From positions 1 to 10,848 of the forward strand of contig JAPLZW010000030.1 in NCBI GenBank assembly GCA_026394835.1: 10,848 bases of DNA, written 5' to 3'. Below the pieces are notes generated by a model. It was not told the origin of the DNA, made no database searches, and saw nothing but the letters and a program-made list of their open reading frames with translations. Positions 1 through 6,288 of this stretch are shown here, piece after piece. This DNA comes from Candidatus Wolfebacteria bacterium. GTDB taxonomy: Bacteria > Patescibacteriota > Minisyncoccia > UBA6257 > UBA9933. The position numbers and the translations under genes were made by a program. Position 1 is the first letter of the stretch, and the number at the start of each line of letters is the position of its first letter.

Positions 1-536
1 ATTATCAAGATACCTTTTTCCAAACCCTGCCTTATTTTTTTCAGCAATTCCATGTCTTTTATTTTCTGTTTGTCTCCGGTCCGAGCCTCGCCCTCAAGCT
101 TTACCATTCTTTTCTCCACGGTTTCCAAATCCTTGAGCATCAACTCCATATTGATGATTTCAATGTCGCGGCTAGGATCTATTTTTTCCTCCACATGGAT
201 TATTTCGCCCGCGGGAAAACAGCGCACCACCTGGATTACGGCGTCCGTTTCCCGGATATGGGTCAGGAATTGATTGCCCAGGCCTTCACCCTTATTCGCG
301 CCCTTGACCAATCCGGCAATATCATAAAATTCCACAACTGCCGGAATGACTTTTTTGGAATGGCTCATTTCGGCCAACTTCCCTAGCCGCTCGTCAGGCA
401 CCGAGACCACGCCCACATTGGGGTCAATGGTCGCGAAAGGATAGTTCGCGATATGAACGTCGTTCTTCGTCAAAAGCTTGAAAAGCGTGGATTTGCCCAC
501 ATTAGGCAAACCAACAATGCCGATTGAAAGTTTCAT
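1..536 (-). CDS. ychF: Redox-regulated ATPase YchF (Obg-family P-loop NTPase), N-terminal part, cut by the window edge
   Basis: Reading the minus strand from the ATG at 536-534 gives 178 codons that run off the left edge, so the C-terminal half (rest of the G domain, TGS domain) is not in view. The Walker A/G1 motif GLPNVGKST is at residues 9-17. The G3-region signature DIAGLVKGA (72-80) is followed by KGEGLGNQFLTHIRE, a YchF hallmark. The segment HVEEKIDPSRDIEIINMEL (114-132) and the helical stretch after it match the coiled-coil insertion of the family. YchF proteins are known as ribosome-associated ATPases (ATP preferred over GTP) linked to translation and stress responses. The start codon directly follows the TAA stop of the CAP-domain gene with no gap, so translation is probably coupled. 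Full-length members are about 360 residues, so roughly half is present. Identification is firm. Confidence 0.95.
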   Translation of the reverse strand, partial: MKLSIGIVGLPNVGKSTLFKLLTKNDVHIANYPFATIDPNVGVVSVPDERLGKLAEMSHSKKVIPAVVEFYDIAGLVKGANKGEGLGNQFLTHIRETDAVIQVVRCFPAGEIIHVEEKIDPSRDIEIINMELMLKDLETVEKRMVKLEGEARTGDKQKIKDMELLKKIRQGLEKGILI

Positions 537-1511
537 TTAGAATATTGCCGCCTGAGCCAGGAATAAATAATAATTGAAAGCCATAGCGGAGGCGATAATC
601 ATCAAGAGCAATATTCCGTTGATTATCAATTTGGGACGCTGGACTTTTATCTTTACAAAAATCTTCAGCGTTAAAGCTAAAACAATTATCGTTCCGATGA
701 TTAAATAAAGATAATTGGCAAGCGTTCGGGGCGAAGAAATTACTCTCTCCAGAATATTTTTAGCGGCTGCCGAAAGACCGCTTTCGGTCCGGCTTACCTG
801 GTTTTGGTCAGAGCCTTTGTTTTCTATTTTGGGAGATATTTCCGCGCCTTTCACCGCAACAACCGCCGTTTCTTCCGGCAGGGTCGTGGTTGGCGAAATC
901 GGCAAAATCGTTTCGTTTTTTCGCGTTTCAATCGGCACGTTAAGAGCCAAAACCCTGCTGCCAAACATCTGCACGACAAATACCGCTTCCTTCCCGTCAT
1001 ACAAACCCCTTGAAACGCCGATTCCGATTTCTTTAAAATTATTATTCAAAATATTCTCTCTGTGTTTCGGAGAATCCATCCACGCCCTCACAACATCTTC
1101 CGAATCGATAAAGTTGATGGCTAAATTCTCTCCGGCGTAACCATAATCATATCCCGCGTTTTTTATCCAATACCACGGCTCCGAACCATCAGGGCTCACG
1201 TGCGAAAAATATCCTTTCCTGGCCATATCATCAGCCTTTGCCTGAGCGGCAGCATCCAGAAGCAAATTTTCCGTCAATAGAGAAACAGAATCCTTTCCCC
1301 TGCTGATATTCGTTTCTTCCACCAAAACGCTTTTGAGAATAGTGGCAAAAAATTCAGACCCGGGAGAAAAAATGAATACCTGGACCAAGAAAAACAGCTC
1401 TATCACAAGAATTATCGCCAGAGTAAAAAGACCGGCTTCCCAGCGCAAAATATGGGGCTTGTGATTATTACCTTCGTGGGGAATAAAATACTTTTTAAGC
1501 CACTTTTTCAT
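537..1511 (-). CDS. CAP/SCP-domain membrane protein
   Basis: This 324-residue protein has a basic N-terminus, one membrane segment at about 27-48 (LFTLAIILVIELFFLVQVF) and a CAP (SCP/PR-1-like) domain at about 79-185. Family motifs visible in that domain are FSHVSPDG (102-109), AGENLA (126-131), HRENILNNNFKEIGIGVS (150-167) and VVQMFG (179-184). A Ser/Thr/Pro-rich linker (about 200-250) leads to two more membrane segments (about 266-287 and 296-319). The CAP domain is most likely outside the cytoplasmic membrane. Bacterial CAP domains are common in envelope proteins, but their activity is usually unknown, so I assign no reaction. The gene lies 28 nt past the terminator of the upstream surface-protein gene and its TAA abuts the ychF ATG. 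No clear Shine-Dalgarno precedes the ATG; instead there is a perfect short inverted repeat. The domain call is firm, the role open. Confidence 0.9.
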   Translation of the reverse strand: MKKWLKKYFIPHEGNNHKPHILRWEAGLFTLAIILVIELFFLVQVFIFSPGSEFFATILKSVLVEETNISRGKDSVSLLTENLLLDAAAQAKADDMARKGYFSHVSPDGSEPWYWIKNAGYDYGYAGENLAINFIDSEDVVRAWMDSPKHRENILNNNFKEIGIGVSRGLYDGKEAVFVVQMFGSRVLALNVPIETRKNETILPISPTTTLPEETAVVAVKGAEISPKIENKGSDQNQVSRTESGLSAAAKNILERVISSPRTLANYLYLIIGTIIVLALTLKIFVKIKVQRPKLIINGILLLMIIASAMAFNYYLFLAQAAIF

Positions 1512-1526
1512 TTATTGGCACAATAA
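1512..1526 (-). repeat. Perfect 6-bp inverted repeat touching the CAP gene start codon
   Basis: On the minus strand the sequence is TTATTG-TGC-CAATAA, perfectly symmetric, ending one base before the ATG at 1511. It takes the place where a ribosome binding site would be expected. It could be a small operator or a weak hairpin affecting initiation. At this length chance is a real alternative. Confidence 0.35.
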
Positions 1527-1538
1527 CATTTTTTTACT

Positions 1539-1573
1539 AAAAAGACAACCCCGACTACCGGAGTTGTCTTTTT
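1539..1573 (-). terminator. Rho-independent terminator after the surface-protein gene
   Basis: Perfect 11-bp arms (AAAAAGACAAC at 1539-1549 and GTTGTCTTTTT at 1563-1573) enclose a 13-nt loop in which CCG (1551-1553) can also pair with CGG (1559-1561). On the minus strand the hairpin lies 12 nt past the TAA of the surface-protein gene and ends in a T run. The A/T tails are symmetric, so it could also stop plus-strand transcription. It separates the surface-protein gene from the CAP-ychF pair. Confidence 0.85.
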
Positions 1574-1584
1574 TAATCGCTCGG

Positions 1585-4500
1585 TTATTGCGCTTTAAGC
1601 AACTCTACCAGTTGGCTCAACAGAATCACCAATTGAGCTTGAAGCTGATTAATCTGAATTTTTATCGCTTCATCCTTCGCGCTTGTGCTCACGCCGGCAA
1701 CCACGCTTCCATTAAGCTTGGCTCTTGTAAGCGGACCAACCGCGCCTACCGTAGAAATTCCCAGTTTCGCCTGATAAGCCTTAACGGCTGCTTGGGTTAA
1801 AGTACCGAAGTATCCGGTAACCGGTCCTGAATAGACGCCTTCTTTGGCCAGCCTATTTTGGAGTTCCGTAACATCATTTCCCTGTGAACCTAATTTCAGG
1901 TCACTGGCAAAATTGAAAGTTGCGGCGCCGAGTACTTGGCCTATTGCCGGTTGCGTTACCACGGGTTGCGTTGTTGCCACCGAGGCTACATTCTGCCCCC
2001 AATCCCACGGTATTCCTGCAAAACCTCCTCCACCGCCACCGCCGCCTCCACCACCCGAAGATACGGGCGCCGAAGATGAGATTGATGCTAGCGCATATGT
2101 AATAAAGGTTGAAAAATGCTTGGTCCAAACGTAAAGGTCAGTGCCATAATTCATCTTACAGTCGGAATCATCGCCAAGTGTCGGGGTCGTTGGGCTGTCA
2201 CAGATATTTGTTATCTCATGAAACACGCCTGCTTGCGACCATCCAACGAGCTTTTCTGCTTGCCCTATGAATACCAACTTCACTGCTTTATCGAATGTGA
2301 GATGTACATCACCCGCGCCAACTTCTATCGCCTCTATGACAGACGCCGTAAAACCGGAATTCGTCGGAAGGGTAAAGGTTGATGTTACAGTTGGAGTCGT
2401 ATTAAATGTGCCATCCCAAGTATTGGGTCCGGTAATCGTCATGCCCGACGGCACATCTATTTGAACCGAACCTGCCGAAGTAGTAGCCATCTCTGAAACC
2501 GAAGACACAAGAGTTGTGGTAACTTCCGGTCCCGAACCACTAGGCGCGGAACATGCGCTATTACCGCACCATGGAGTAAAATCTACTCCGCTAGAAACTA
2601 AAGCAGGAATGCCTGTTTGGTCTCCGGTTCCCCACCAGTTGTTTTCGGCGTTAAGTGTACTTGTACTGTTATTGGAGACACCATAGGTAGTGGAACTCGA
2701 AATGTTGTTATGAGTCACTGTCCAAGAAGTGACATTAGTTGCAACGGTAGCAATATCGATGCCAGTCGGGTTGTTGGTAATGTTGTTATTCTGCATATCG
2801 AGACCGGTAACAGCATCTTCCAATCTAACACCACTTATCACATTACTATCAAAGGTATTCCCTGTTAAAATAGTACCGCTACTAATACCCCCAAAGGCGA
2901 GACCATACCTGGTGTTCAAGTTTACGATGTTATTTGTGAATGTGTTGTCGTTGGAGCCGACGCCCTCACCCGTGGTCAGATAAAAGCCTTTCTGATTCGA
3001 GTTTGCTGTATTGCCCGTGAAGATGTTATGACGTGCAGAATCCAATTTGAAGCCGTATTTGTTCGAGTTTACAATGTTGTTTGTGAATGTATTGCCGTAC
3101 GTGTGTTGCATTTCGATGCCGGAAACGCCGTTATTCGAAGCATCATTGTTTGTAAACGTGTTATTGCCCGGAGTAGTGGTGTTTTCTGGATCAATCAGCA
3201 ATATGCCATATTGATTATGCGTTAGTACGTTATCGCGGATATCACAGCTTGCCACACCATTATTAAATTTTATTCCAGCATAGCCCTCATTACCGGTATA
3301 AATTGTGTGTGTGATGGTGAATCCTGAAATATTCACACTGCTAGTAGCCACCGTAAAGACGCTGTCGGTTTGACTTACTGCATTCACAGTCACAGTAGCG
3401 CTGCTTGCGCCTTTCAGAGTAAGGGATTTATTTACATTTACATTCTCGTTGTACGTTCCTGCTGTGACATAAATTGTGTCACTTGCTACGGCCGCATTAA
3501 CGGCAGCTTGAATAGTAGTGAAAAACGATTCTCCTGCATTAAGAATGTGGTCGTTATTTGTATCAATGAAAACCGGACCGCCAAGCATTGTCAGGTCACC
3601 ACCAGTTGGGTTTTCATTCGTAGCTGTTACAACTTTGCCATTGGTCAAGGTAACGGTTGCCACGACTTTCGTGGGGACTAAGTTTTGTCCATATTCAGTT
3701 CCCCTTACATTGGTCCAATATCCGTCTGCTACATAATTAAATGTTCCAAACACGTCAAAGGGTCCGGAGAAAGAAGTTAGCGCAGGATAATCGGTTGCAA
3801 GCTTTGCCGTAACTGTATTAGTTTGCAATAAGGTTTCCCCTGAATATAACTGCACGACTACAGATTGAGCATCTGCAAGAGTCGCATCGGTTAAACCAAA
3901 TCCTGCGGTGTAACCGATCACATTACTCTGATTCATAACACCAAAGTCTTCTGCTGCTAAGGTGCCAAGCAATGGAGCATCCACAGGAGCCGTAACGGTA
4001 TCAGAAATTAATGTAACCTGCTCATTTGCTGAAAACAATCTGCCCGTTATATGAGCACCAGCAAGCACGTTTACTTGTGCCCAATTGAATACATTCCCGT
4101 AGAAGGTAGTGCCGGCTCCAATAGTCGTTACGCCCGCCACCCTCCAATAAACGTTTTTAGCCTGTCCGATACCGTCAACGAAGTCGATGTTACCACCTGG
4201 GGCTCCGGTGGTAAGGTTGCCGTCTATCGAGAAAATCCAGACTGAATTCGGATCGCCTTGTGCATTAAGATGAAGAGTCCCCGTCTGTATTGTAACGTCG
4301 GCAGCGGTCTTATAGACACCTCGAGTGAGGGTCAAATTGCCTAGCTCTGTTGGAAGAACCTGAGTCGGTGCAAGTGGAGGTTGATTTGGGTCAGCAGCCA
4401 GGAAGGTATATGCAATTCCCAAGTCAGTTGCAGACTGGGTTAGCATCGCCCCAGTAGTTGTCCATGGCTCTCCGACAACAGGTGTTGAATAGTGTAAAGG

Positions 4501-4833
4501 ATATGGAAATGGCGAAGGATTAGCGTCGTCAGACGCATATGACGTCCCATTTGTAAGTTGAGTAAGATCTCCCGCGGGTCCAGTTGGCGTAAATCCTCCA
4601 TAAGTCGAGCGGGCATAAGTTGTTAATCCAATATCTCCATTACTAATAATAGTAGTACCAGTTGTTGTAATTATTGTGTTTGCCAGAATCACATATCTAC
4701 CCGCCTCACCAAGAACTGGCGCGGTTGGATTTGCTGGTAATGGATCGGCAAACGCGGAAATTGGCCCGGCGAGACCGAGCGCAAAGGAAACGGCCAATAC
4801 GACTAACGAGACTTTATTATTTAATATTTTCAT
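1585..4833 (-). CDS. Large secreted surface protein: DUF3494 + parallel beta-helix + peptidoglycan-binding domain
   Basis: A 1082-residue exported protein. Residues 1-29 form a Sec signal peptide with likely cleavage after AFA. Residues about 37-283 match the DUF3494/ice-binding-like family (LGEAGRYVILA; LTLTRGVYK; LNAQGDPNSVWIFSI; NVYWRVAG; GTTFYGNVF; GRLFSANEQVTL). A beta-type domain follows (about 290-415), then an EF-hand-like loop DTNNDHILNAGE (424-435). A right-handed parallel beta-helix (about 436-735) begins with TIQAAVNAA and has repeating NTFTNN rungs at 557, 580, 602, 629 and 658. A CPR-type extracellular domain (about 765-915, with LYVWTKHFSTFITY) precedes a Gly11 linker (927-937), a PG_binding_1 domain (about 977-1041) and a hydrophobic/coiled C-tail (1051-1082). 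It is probably held on the wall through the peptidoglycan-binding domain and displays the beta-helix and DUF3494 domains outward for adhesion or ligand binding. DUF3494 domains are widespread and ice binding cannot be inferred here. The gene has its own terminator and a PAS gene upstream in the same direction. Confidence 0.92.
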   Translation of the reverse strand: MKILNNKVSLVVLAVSFALGLAGPISAFADPLPANPTAPVLGEAGRYVILANTIITTTGTTIISNGDIGLTTYARSTYGGFTPTGPAGDLTQLTNGTSYASDDANPSPFPYPLHYSTPVVGEPWTTTGAMLTQSATDLGIAYTFLAADPNQPPLAPTQVLPTELGNLTLTRGVYKTAADVTIQTGTLHLNAQGDPNSVWIFSIDGNLTTGAPGGNIDFVDGIGQAKNVYWRVAGVTTIGAGTTFYGNVFNWAQVNVLAGAHITGRLFSANEQVTLISDTVTAPVDAPLLGTLAAEDFGVMNQSNVIGYTAGFGLTDATLADAQSVVVQLYSGETLLQTNTVTAKLATDYPALTSFSGPFDVFGTFNYVADGYWTNVRGTEYGQNLVPTKVVATVTLTNGKVVTATNENPTGGDLTMLGGPVFIDTNNDHILNAGESFFTTIQAAVNAAVASDTIYVTAGTYNENVNVNKSLTLKGASSATVTVNAVSQTDSVFTVATSSVNISGFTITHTIYTGNEGYAGIKFNNGVASCDIRDNVLTHNQYGILLIDPENTTTPGNNTFTNNDASNNGVSGIEMQHTYGNTFTNNIVNSNKYGFKLDSARHNIFTGNTANSNQKGFYLTTGEGVGSNDNTFTNNIVNLNTRYGLAFGGISSGTILTGNTFDSNVISGVRLEDAVTGLDMQNNNITNNPTGIDIATVATNVTSWTVTHNNISSSTTYGVSNNSTSTLNAENNWWGTGDQTGIPALVSSGVDFTPWCGNSACSAPSGSGPEVTTTLVSSVSEMATTSAGSVQIDVPSGMTITGPNTWDGTFNTTPTVTSTFTLPTNSGFTASVIEAIEVGAGDVHLTFDKAVKLVFIGQAEKLVGWSQAGVFHEITNICDSPTTPTLGDDSDCKMNYGTDLYVWTKHFSTFITYALASISSSAPVSSGGGGGGGGGGGFAGIPWDWGQNVASVATTQPVVTQPAIGQVLGAATFNFASDLKLGSQGNDVTELQNRLAKEGVYSGPVTGYFGTLTQAAVKAYQAKLGISTVGAVGPLTRAKLNGSVVAGVSTSAKDEAIKIQINQLQAQLVILLSQLVELLKAQ

Positions 4834-4927
4834 ATTTTTATTAGTTATTAACTAGTATATTCGGCTTCCACCTATGTAATGGATGCCGTTCCAAAGGCGA
4901 GTATATTACAACCGCTTTTCATAAGCT
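4834..4927 (-). promoter_or_regulatory. Upstream region of the surface-protein gene with inverted TGTAAT motifs and a -10-like box
   Basis: Only 94 bp separate the PAS gene stop from the surface-protein ATG. On the minus strand a TATACT box (4859-4854) lies 20 nt before the ATG, with no good -35 at 17 nt. TGTAAT occurs on the plus strand at 4875-4880 and on the minus strand at 4910-4905, as an inverted pair. The minus-strand copy reads TGTAATATACTCG, close to TGTAATACTCG in the repeat before the ECF sigma gene. I infer a regulated promoter; the exact elements are uncertain. No Shine-Dalgarno is visible. Confidence 0.4.
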
Positions 4928-5515
4928 TTATGGCTGCTGTTTAAGCTCTTTAATTTCTTTTTCTAGTCCTCCGATATGAATTTCCAGTTTTTTTGTCTGT
5001 TCTATGAGCTTAGCTTCCAGTTGATTTGCGTGGCCGGCAAGTGTTTCGGCAACAGCCATTATTTCCGTAACGTCTTCTATGGCAAGAAGGATAATGGGCG
5101 GCAACATCTCTGAAACACTGTCCTCTTTAAAATGAATTTGGCGGGCATTCAAGATCATTACTTTGCGCCCGATGAAGGGAAATTCGTGGATAACTTCAAA
5201 ACCCTTAAAAAATGTATTTTCAGGCAGGATGTCTTCAAGAAGTTTTTTCAGCGCTGGAATATTCCACTGGCCATTGCCGAGCTCATATACAACCTTGCCT
5301 TCGGTATCCATGCGCTCAACCTGGAATGTGCGGTAAAAGGACTCATTGGCCGTCATTACGCGAAAATCCTTATCAAGGATTAAAACCGGCTCCCGCACGA
5401 CATCTACCACGGTTTTAATGTATGTCCAGCTTTTTTCCCATAAACGCTCGACGAAATCTGCCCCGACAGGTTTAACAATTTGTTTTATACTTATACCGTC
5501 TTTAGTTGTTTCCAT
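4928..5515 (-). CDS. Stand-alone PAS-domain protein with C-terminal coiled coil
   Basis: This 195-residue cytosolic protein has a short N-terminal helix region (1-30), one PAS domain (about 31-153) and a long charged coiled-coil tail (about 154-193). PAS signatures include REPVLILDKDFRVMTANESF (41-60), YELGNGQWNIPALKKLLE (77-94), and ILNARQI then LLAIEDVTE (121-127, 143-151). The YELGNGQWNIPALK type is known to me from PAS domains in chemotaxis-like CheB/CheR fusions and histidine kinases. Here no kinase, cyclase, GGDEF or methyltransferase domain follows, so any signal must pass through protein contacts, possibly dimerisation through the coiled coil. No Cys/His cofactor site is obvious, so the ligand is unknown. 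It is divergent from the ECF sigma gene and codirectional with the surface-protein gene 94 bp downstream. It could sense a signal for, or bind, the sigma factor; this is inference. The ATG has no Shine-Dalgarno. Confidence 0.88.
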   Translation of the reverse strand: METTKDGISIKQIVKPVGADFVERLWEKSWTYIKTVVDVVREPVLILDKDFRVMTANESFYRTFQVERMDTEGKVVYELGNGQWNIPALKKLLEDILPENTFFKGFEVIHEFPFIGRKVMILNARQIHFKEDSVSEMLPPIILLAIEDVTEIMAVAETLAGHANQLEAKLIEQTKKLEIHIGGLEKEIKELKQQP

Positions 5516-5604
5516 GTTAATAAAGCCGCTACGGGACTCAAATTATTACAGCGTGCAATAAAATGCCTAACGTGCTATGCTTTAAGTCAAAACACTTGCC
5601 ATCT

Positions 5605-5633
5605 CTGTAATGCCGGTGTAATGAAACATCGCC
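5605..5633 (+). repeat. 29-bp direct repeat, copy 1 (upstream of ECF sigma gene)
   Basis: This copy begins CTGTAAT, has GTGTAAT 11 nt later and ends ATCGCC. It matches copy 2 at 5691-5719 in 24 of 29 positions, with start-to-start spacing of 86 bp. The two TGTAAT words in each copy are 11 bp apart, about one helical turn, which fits a protein binding both on one DNA face. Confidence 0.65.
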
Positions 5634-5675
5634 ATGCCAGTGGGCTCTCATAGCATGGAATATGGATATATTGCC

Positions 5676-5700
5676 AGTATTACAGCGCCACTGTAATACT
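5676..5700. repeat. Perfect 10-bp inverted repeat overlapping direct-repeat copy 2
   Basis: AGTATTACAG (5676-5685) and CTGTAATACT (5691-5700) are exact reverse complements around a 5-nt spacer CGCCA. The right arm is the first third of direct-repeat copy 2. It may be an operator for a dimeric regulator or two opposed promoter elements. It has no T tail, so it is not a terminator. Confidence 0.6.
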
Positions 5701-5719
5701 CGTGTAATAAAAAATCGCC
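5691..5719 (+). repeat. 29-bp direct repeat, copy 2 (candidate ECF sigma promoter)
   Basis: This copy begins CTGTAATACTCG, continues GTGTAAT and an A-rich stretch, and ends ATCGCC, 17 nt before the ATG at 5737. It differs from copy 1 at five positions. Its closeness to the sigma start, and the fact that it would lie inside the coding region if the upstream ATG at 5662 were used, support 5737 as the true start. Confidence 0.6.
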
Positions 5720-5736
5720 TCGCACGGCTTAACTTA

Positions 5737-6216
5737 ATGACCCCGGAACAGAATACGAAACAACGAGCAATATTGACCACAGCGCACAACGACTATAAGA
5801 ACGGGCTTAACGCGCATGCATTTTTTAAAATACACGACCACGGAATTGGCGAAGGATTAGTACAGGATACATTTATGAAAACATGGAGCTATCTTGTAAA
5901 AGGAGGGAAGATCGACTTGATGAAAGCTTTTCTCTATCACATCCTTAACAACCTTATCGTAGATGAATACAGAAAACATAAAGTAATCTCGCTTGATGGC
6001 CTCACCGAAAAAGGACTGGAACCAATCTCTAATAATGATTCCAAAAACCTCTTCAATATCCTGGATGGAAAAGCGGCGCTTCTCTTGATTCAACGCCTTC
6101 CCAAAATATATCAAAAGGTGATGCGTATGAAATATGTACAAGATTTATCGCTTAAAGAAATGTCTCTCATAACCGGACAGTCAAAAAACGCTATTGCCGT
6201 ACAAATACACAGATGA
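5737..6216 (+). CDS. ECF-type RNA polymerase sigma factor, C-terminus cut by an in-frame TGA
   Basis: From the ATG at 5737 this encodes 159 residues of a small sigma-70 family protein with only regions 2 and 4. Region 2 covers about residues 25-81 (GEGLVQDTFMKTWSYLVKG; KAFLYHILNNLIVDEYRKHK) and region 4 about 114-159 (LIQRLPKIYQKVMRMKYVQD; SLKEMSLITGQSKNAIAVQI). It would direct RNA polymerase to alternative promoters. An ATG at 5662 in the same frame would add 25 unconvincing residues and run through the repeat region, so I prefer 5737. The reading frame stops at TGA (6214-6216) right after IHR. If TGA were Gly or GGA, the frame would continue LKKLKLLYKPA to a TAA at 6250-6252, which is the usual end of such CPR sigma factors (HRGLxKLKxLY). 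The last DNA-binding helix end is thus probably missing; this is a nonsense mutation, a sequencing error or readthrough. No anti-sigma gene is adjacent; the divergent PAS protein is the candidate partner. Confidence 0.82.
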   Translation: MTPEQNTKQRAILTTAHNDYKNGLNAHAFFKIHDHGIGEGLVQDTFMKTWSYLVKGGKIDLMKAFLYHILNNLIVDEYRKHKVISLDGLTEKGLEPISNNDSKNLFNILDGKAALLLIQRLPKIYQKVMRMKYVQDLSLKEMSLITGQSKNAIAVQIHR

Positions 6217-6258
6217 CTCAAGAAACTTAAACTCCTATACAAACCTGCGTAAACAATG

Positions 6259-6288
6259 AAAAACACCCCCCAAACAGGGGGTGTTTTT
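6259..6288. terminator. Bidirectional rho-independent terminator between convergent genes
   Basis: Perfect 12-bp arms (AAAAACACCCCC at 6259-6270 and GGGGGTGTTTTT at 6277-6288) enclose a 6-nt loop. It lies 6 nt past the readthrough TAA of the sigma gene and overlaps the stop codon of the convergent DUF4258-like gene. It has a G/C core and T tails on both strands. Confidence 0.9.

Larger units (their letters stand above)
5516..5736. promoter_or_regulatory. Divergent regulatory region between the PAS and ECF sigma genes, rich in TGTAAT motifs
   Basis: This 221-bp intergenic region contains TGTAAT on the plus strand at 5606, 5617, 5692 and 5703 and on the minus strand at 5550-5545 and 5684-5679. 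The minus copy at 5551-5545 (CTGTAAT) is about 36 nt before the PAS start; the plus copy at 5691 is 46 nt before the chosen sigma start. Both divergent genes therefore carry the motif at a promoter-like distance. TATTACAGCG also occurs twice (5544-5553, 5678-5687). An autoregulated ECF promoter or activator site is the simplest reading, but it is inferred from position and repetition only. Confidence 0.5.

Noticed and set aside
1844..2134. Plus-strand frame with a proline run
   Set aside because: It is the antisense of the Gly11 linker and neighbouring coding sequence of the surface protein.
2629..3165. Short repeated DNA resembling a CRISPR or tandem repeat array
   Set aside because: The repetition follows the 22-29-residue rungs of the beta-helix (NTFTNN type) and is imperfect at DNA level; it is a protein-level repeat.
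5662..5736. Upstream ATG at 5662 as the sigma factor start
   Set aside because: The extra 25 residues do not look like family sequence and would be encoded by the inverted repeat and direct-repeat copy 2. The ATG at 5737 gives the normal N-terminus.
5538..5789. Minus-strand frame of 83 codons in the PAS-sigma intergenic region
   Set aside because: It covers the repeats and the sigma gene start, has no recognisable domain and an improbable His/Arg/Cys-rich composition.
5737..6252. Genome-wide UGA-to-glycine recoding (code 25)
   Set aside because: Only one in-frame TGA sits at a Gly position. The glycine-rich genes use GGN throughout, long genes have no internal TGA, and the glycosyltransferase ends plausibly at TGA.
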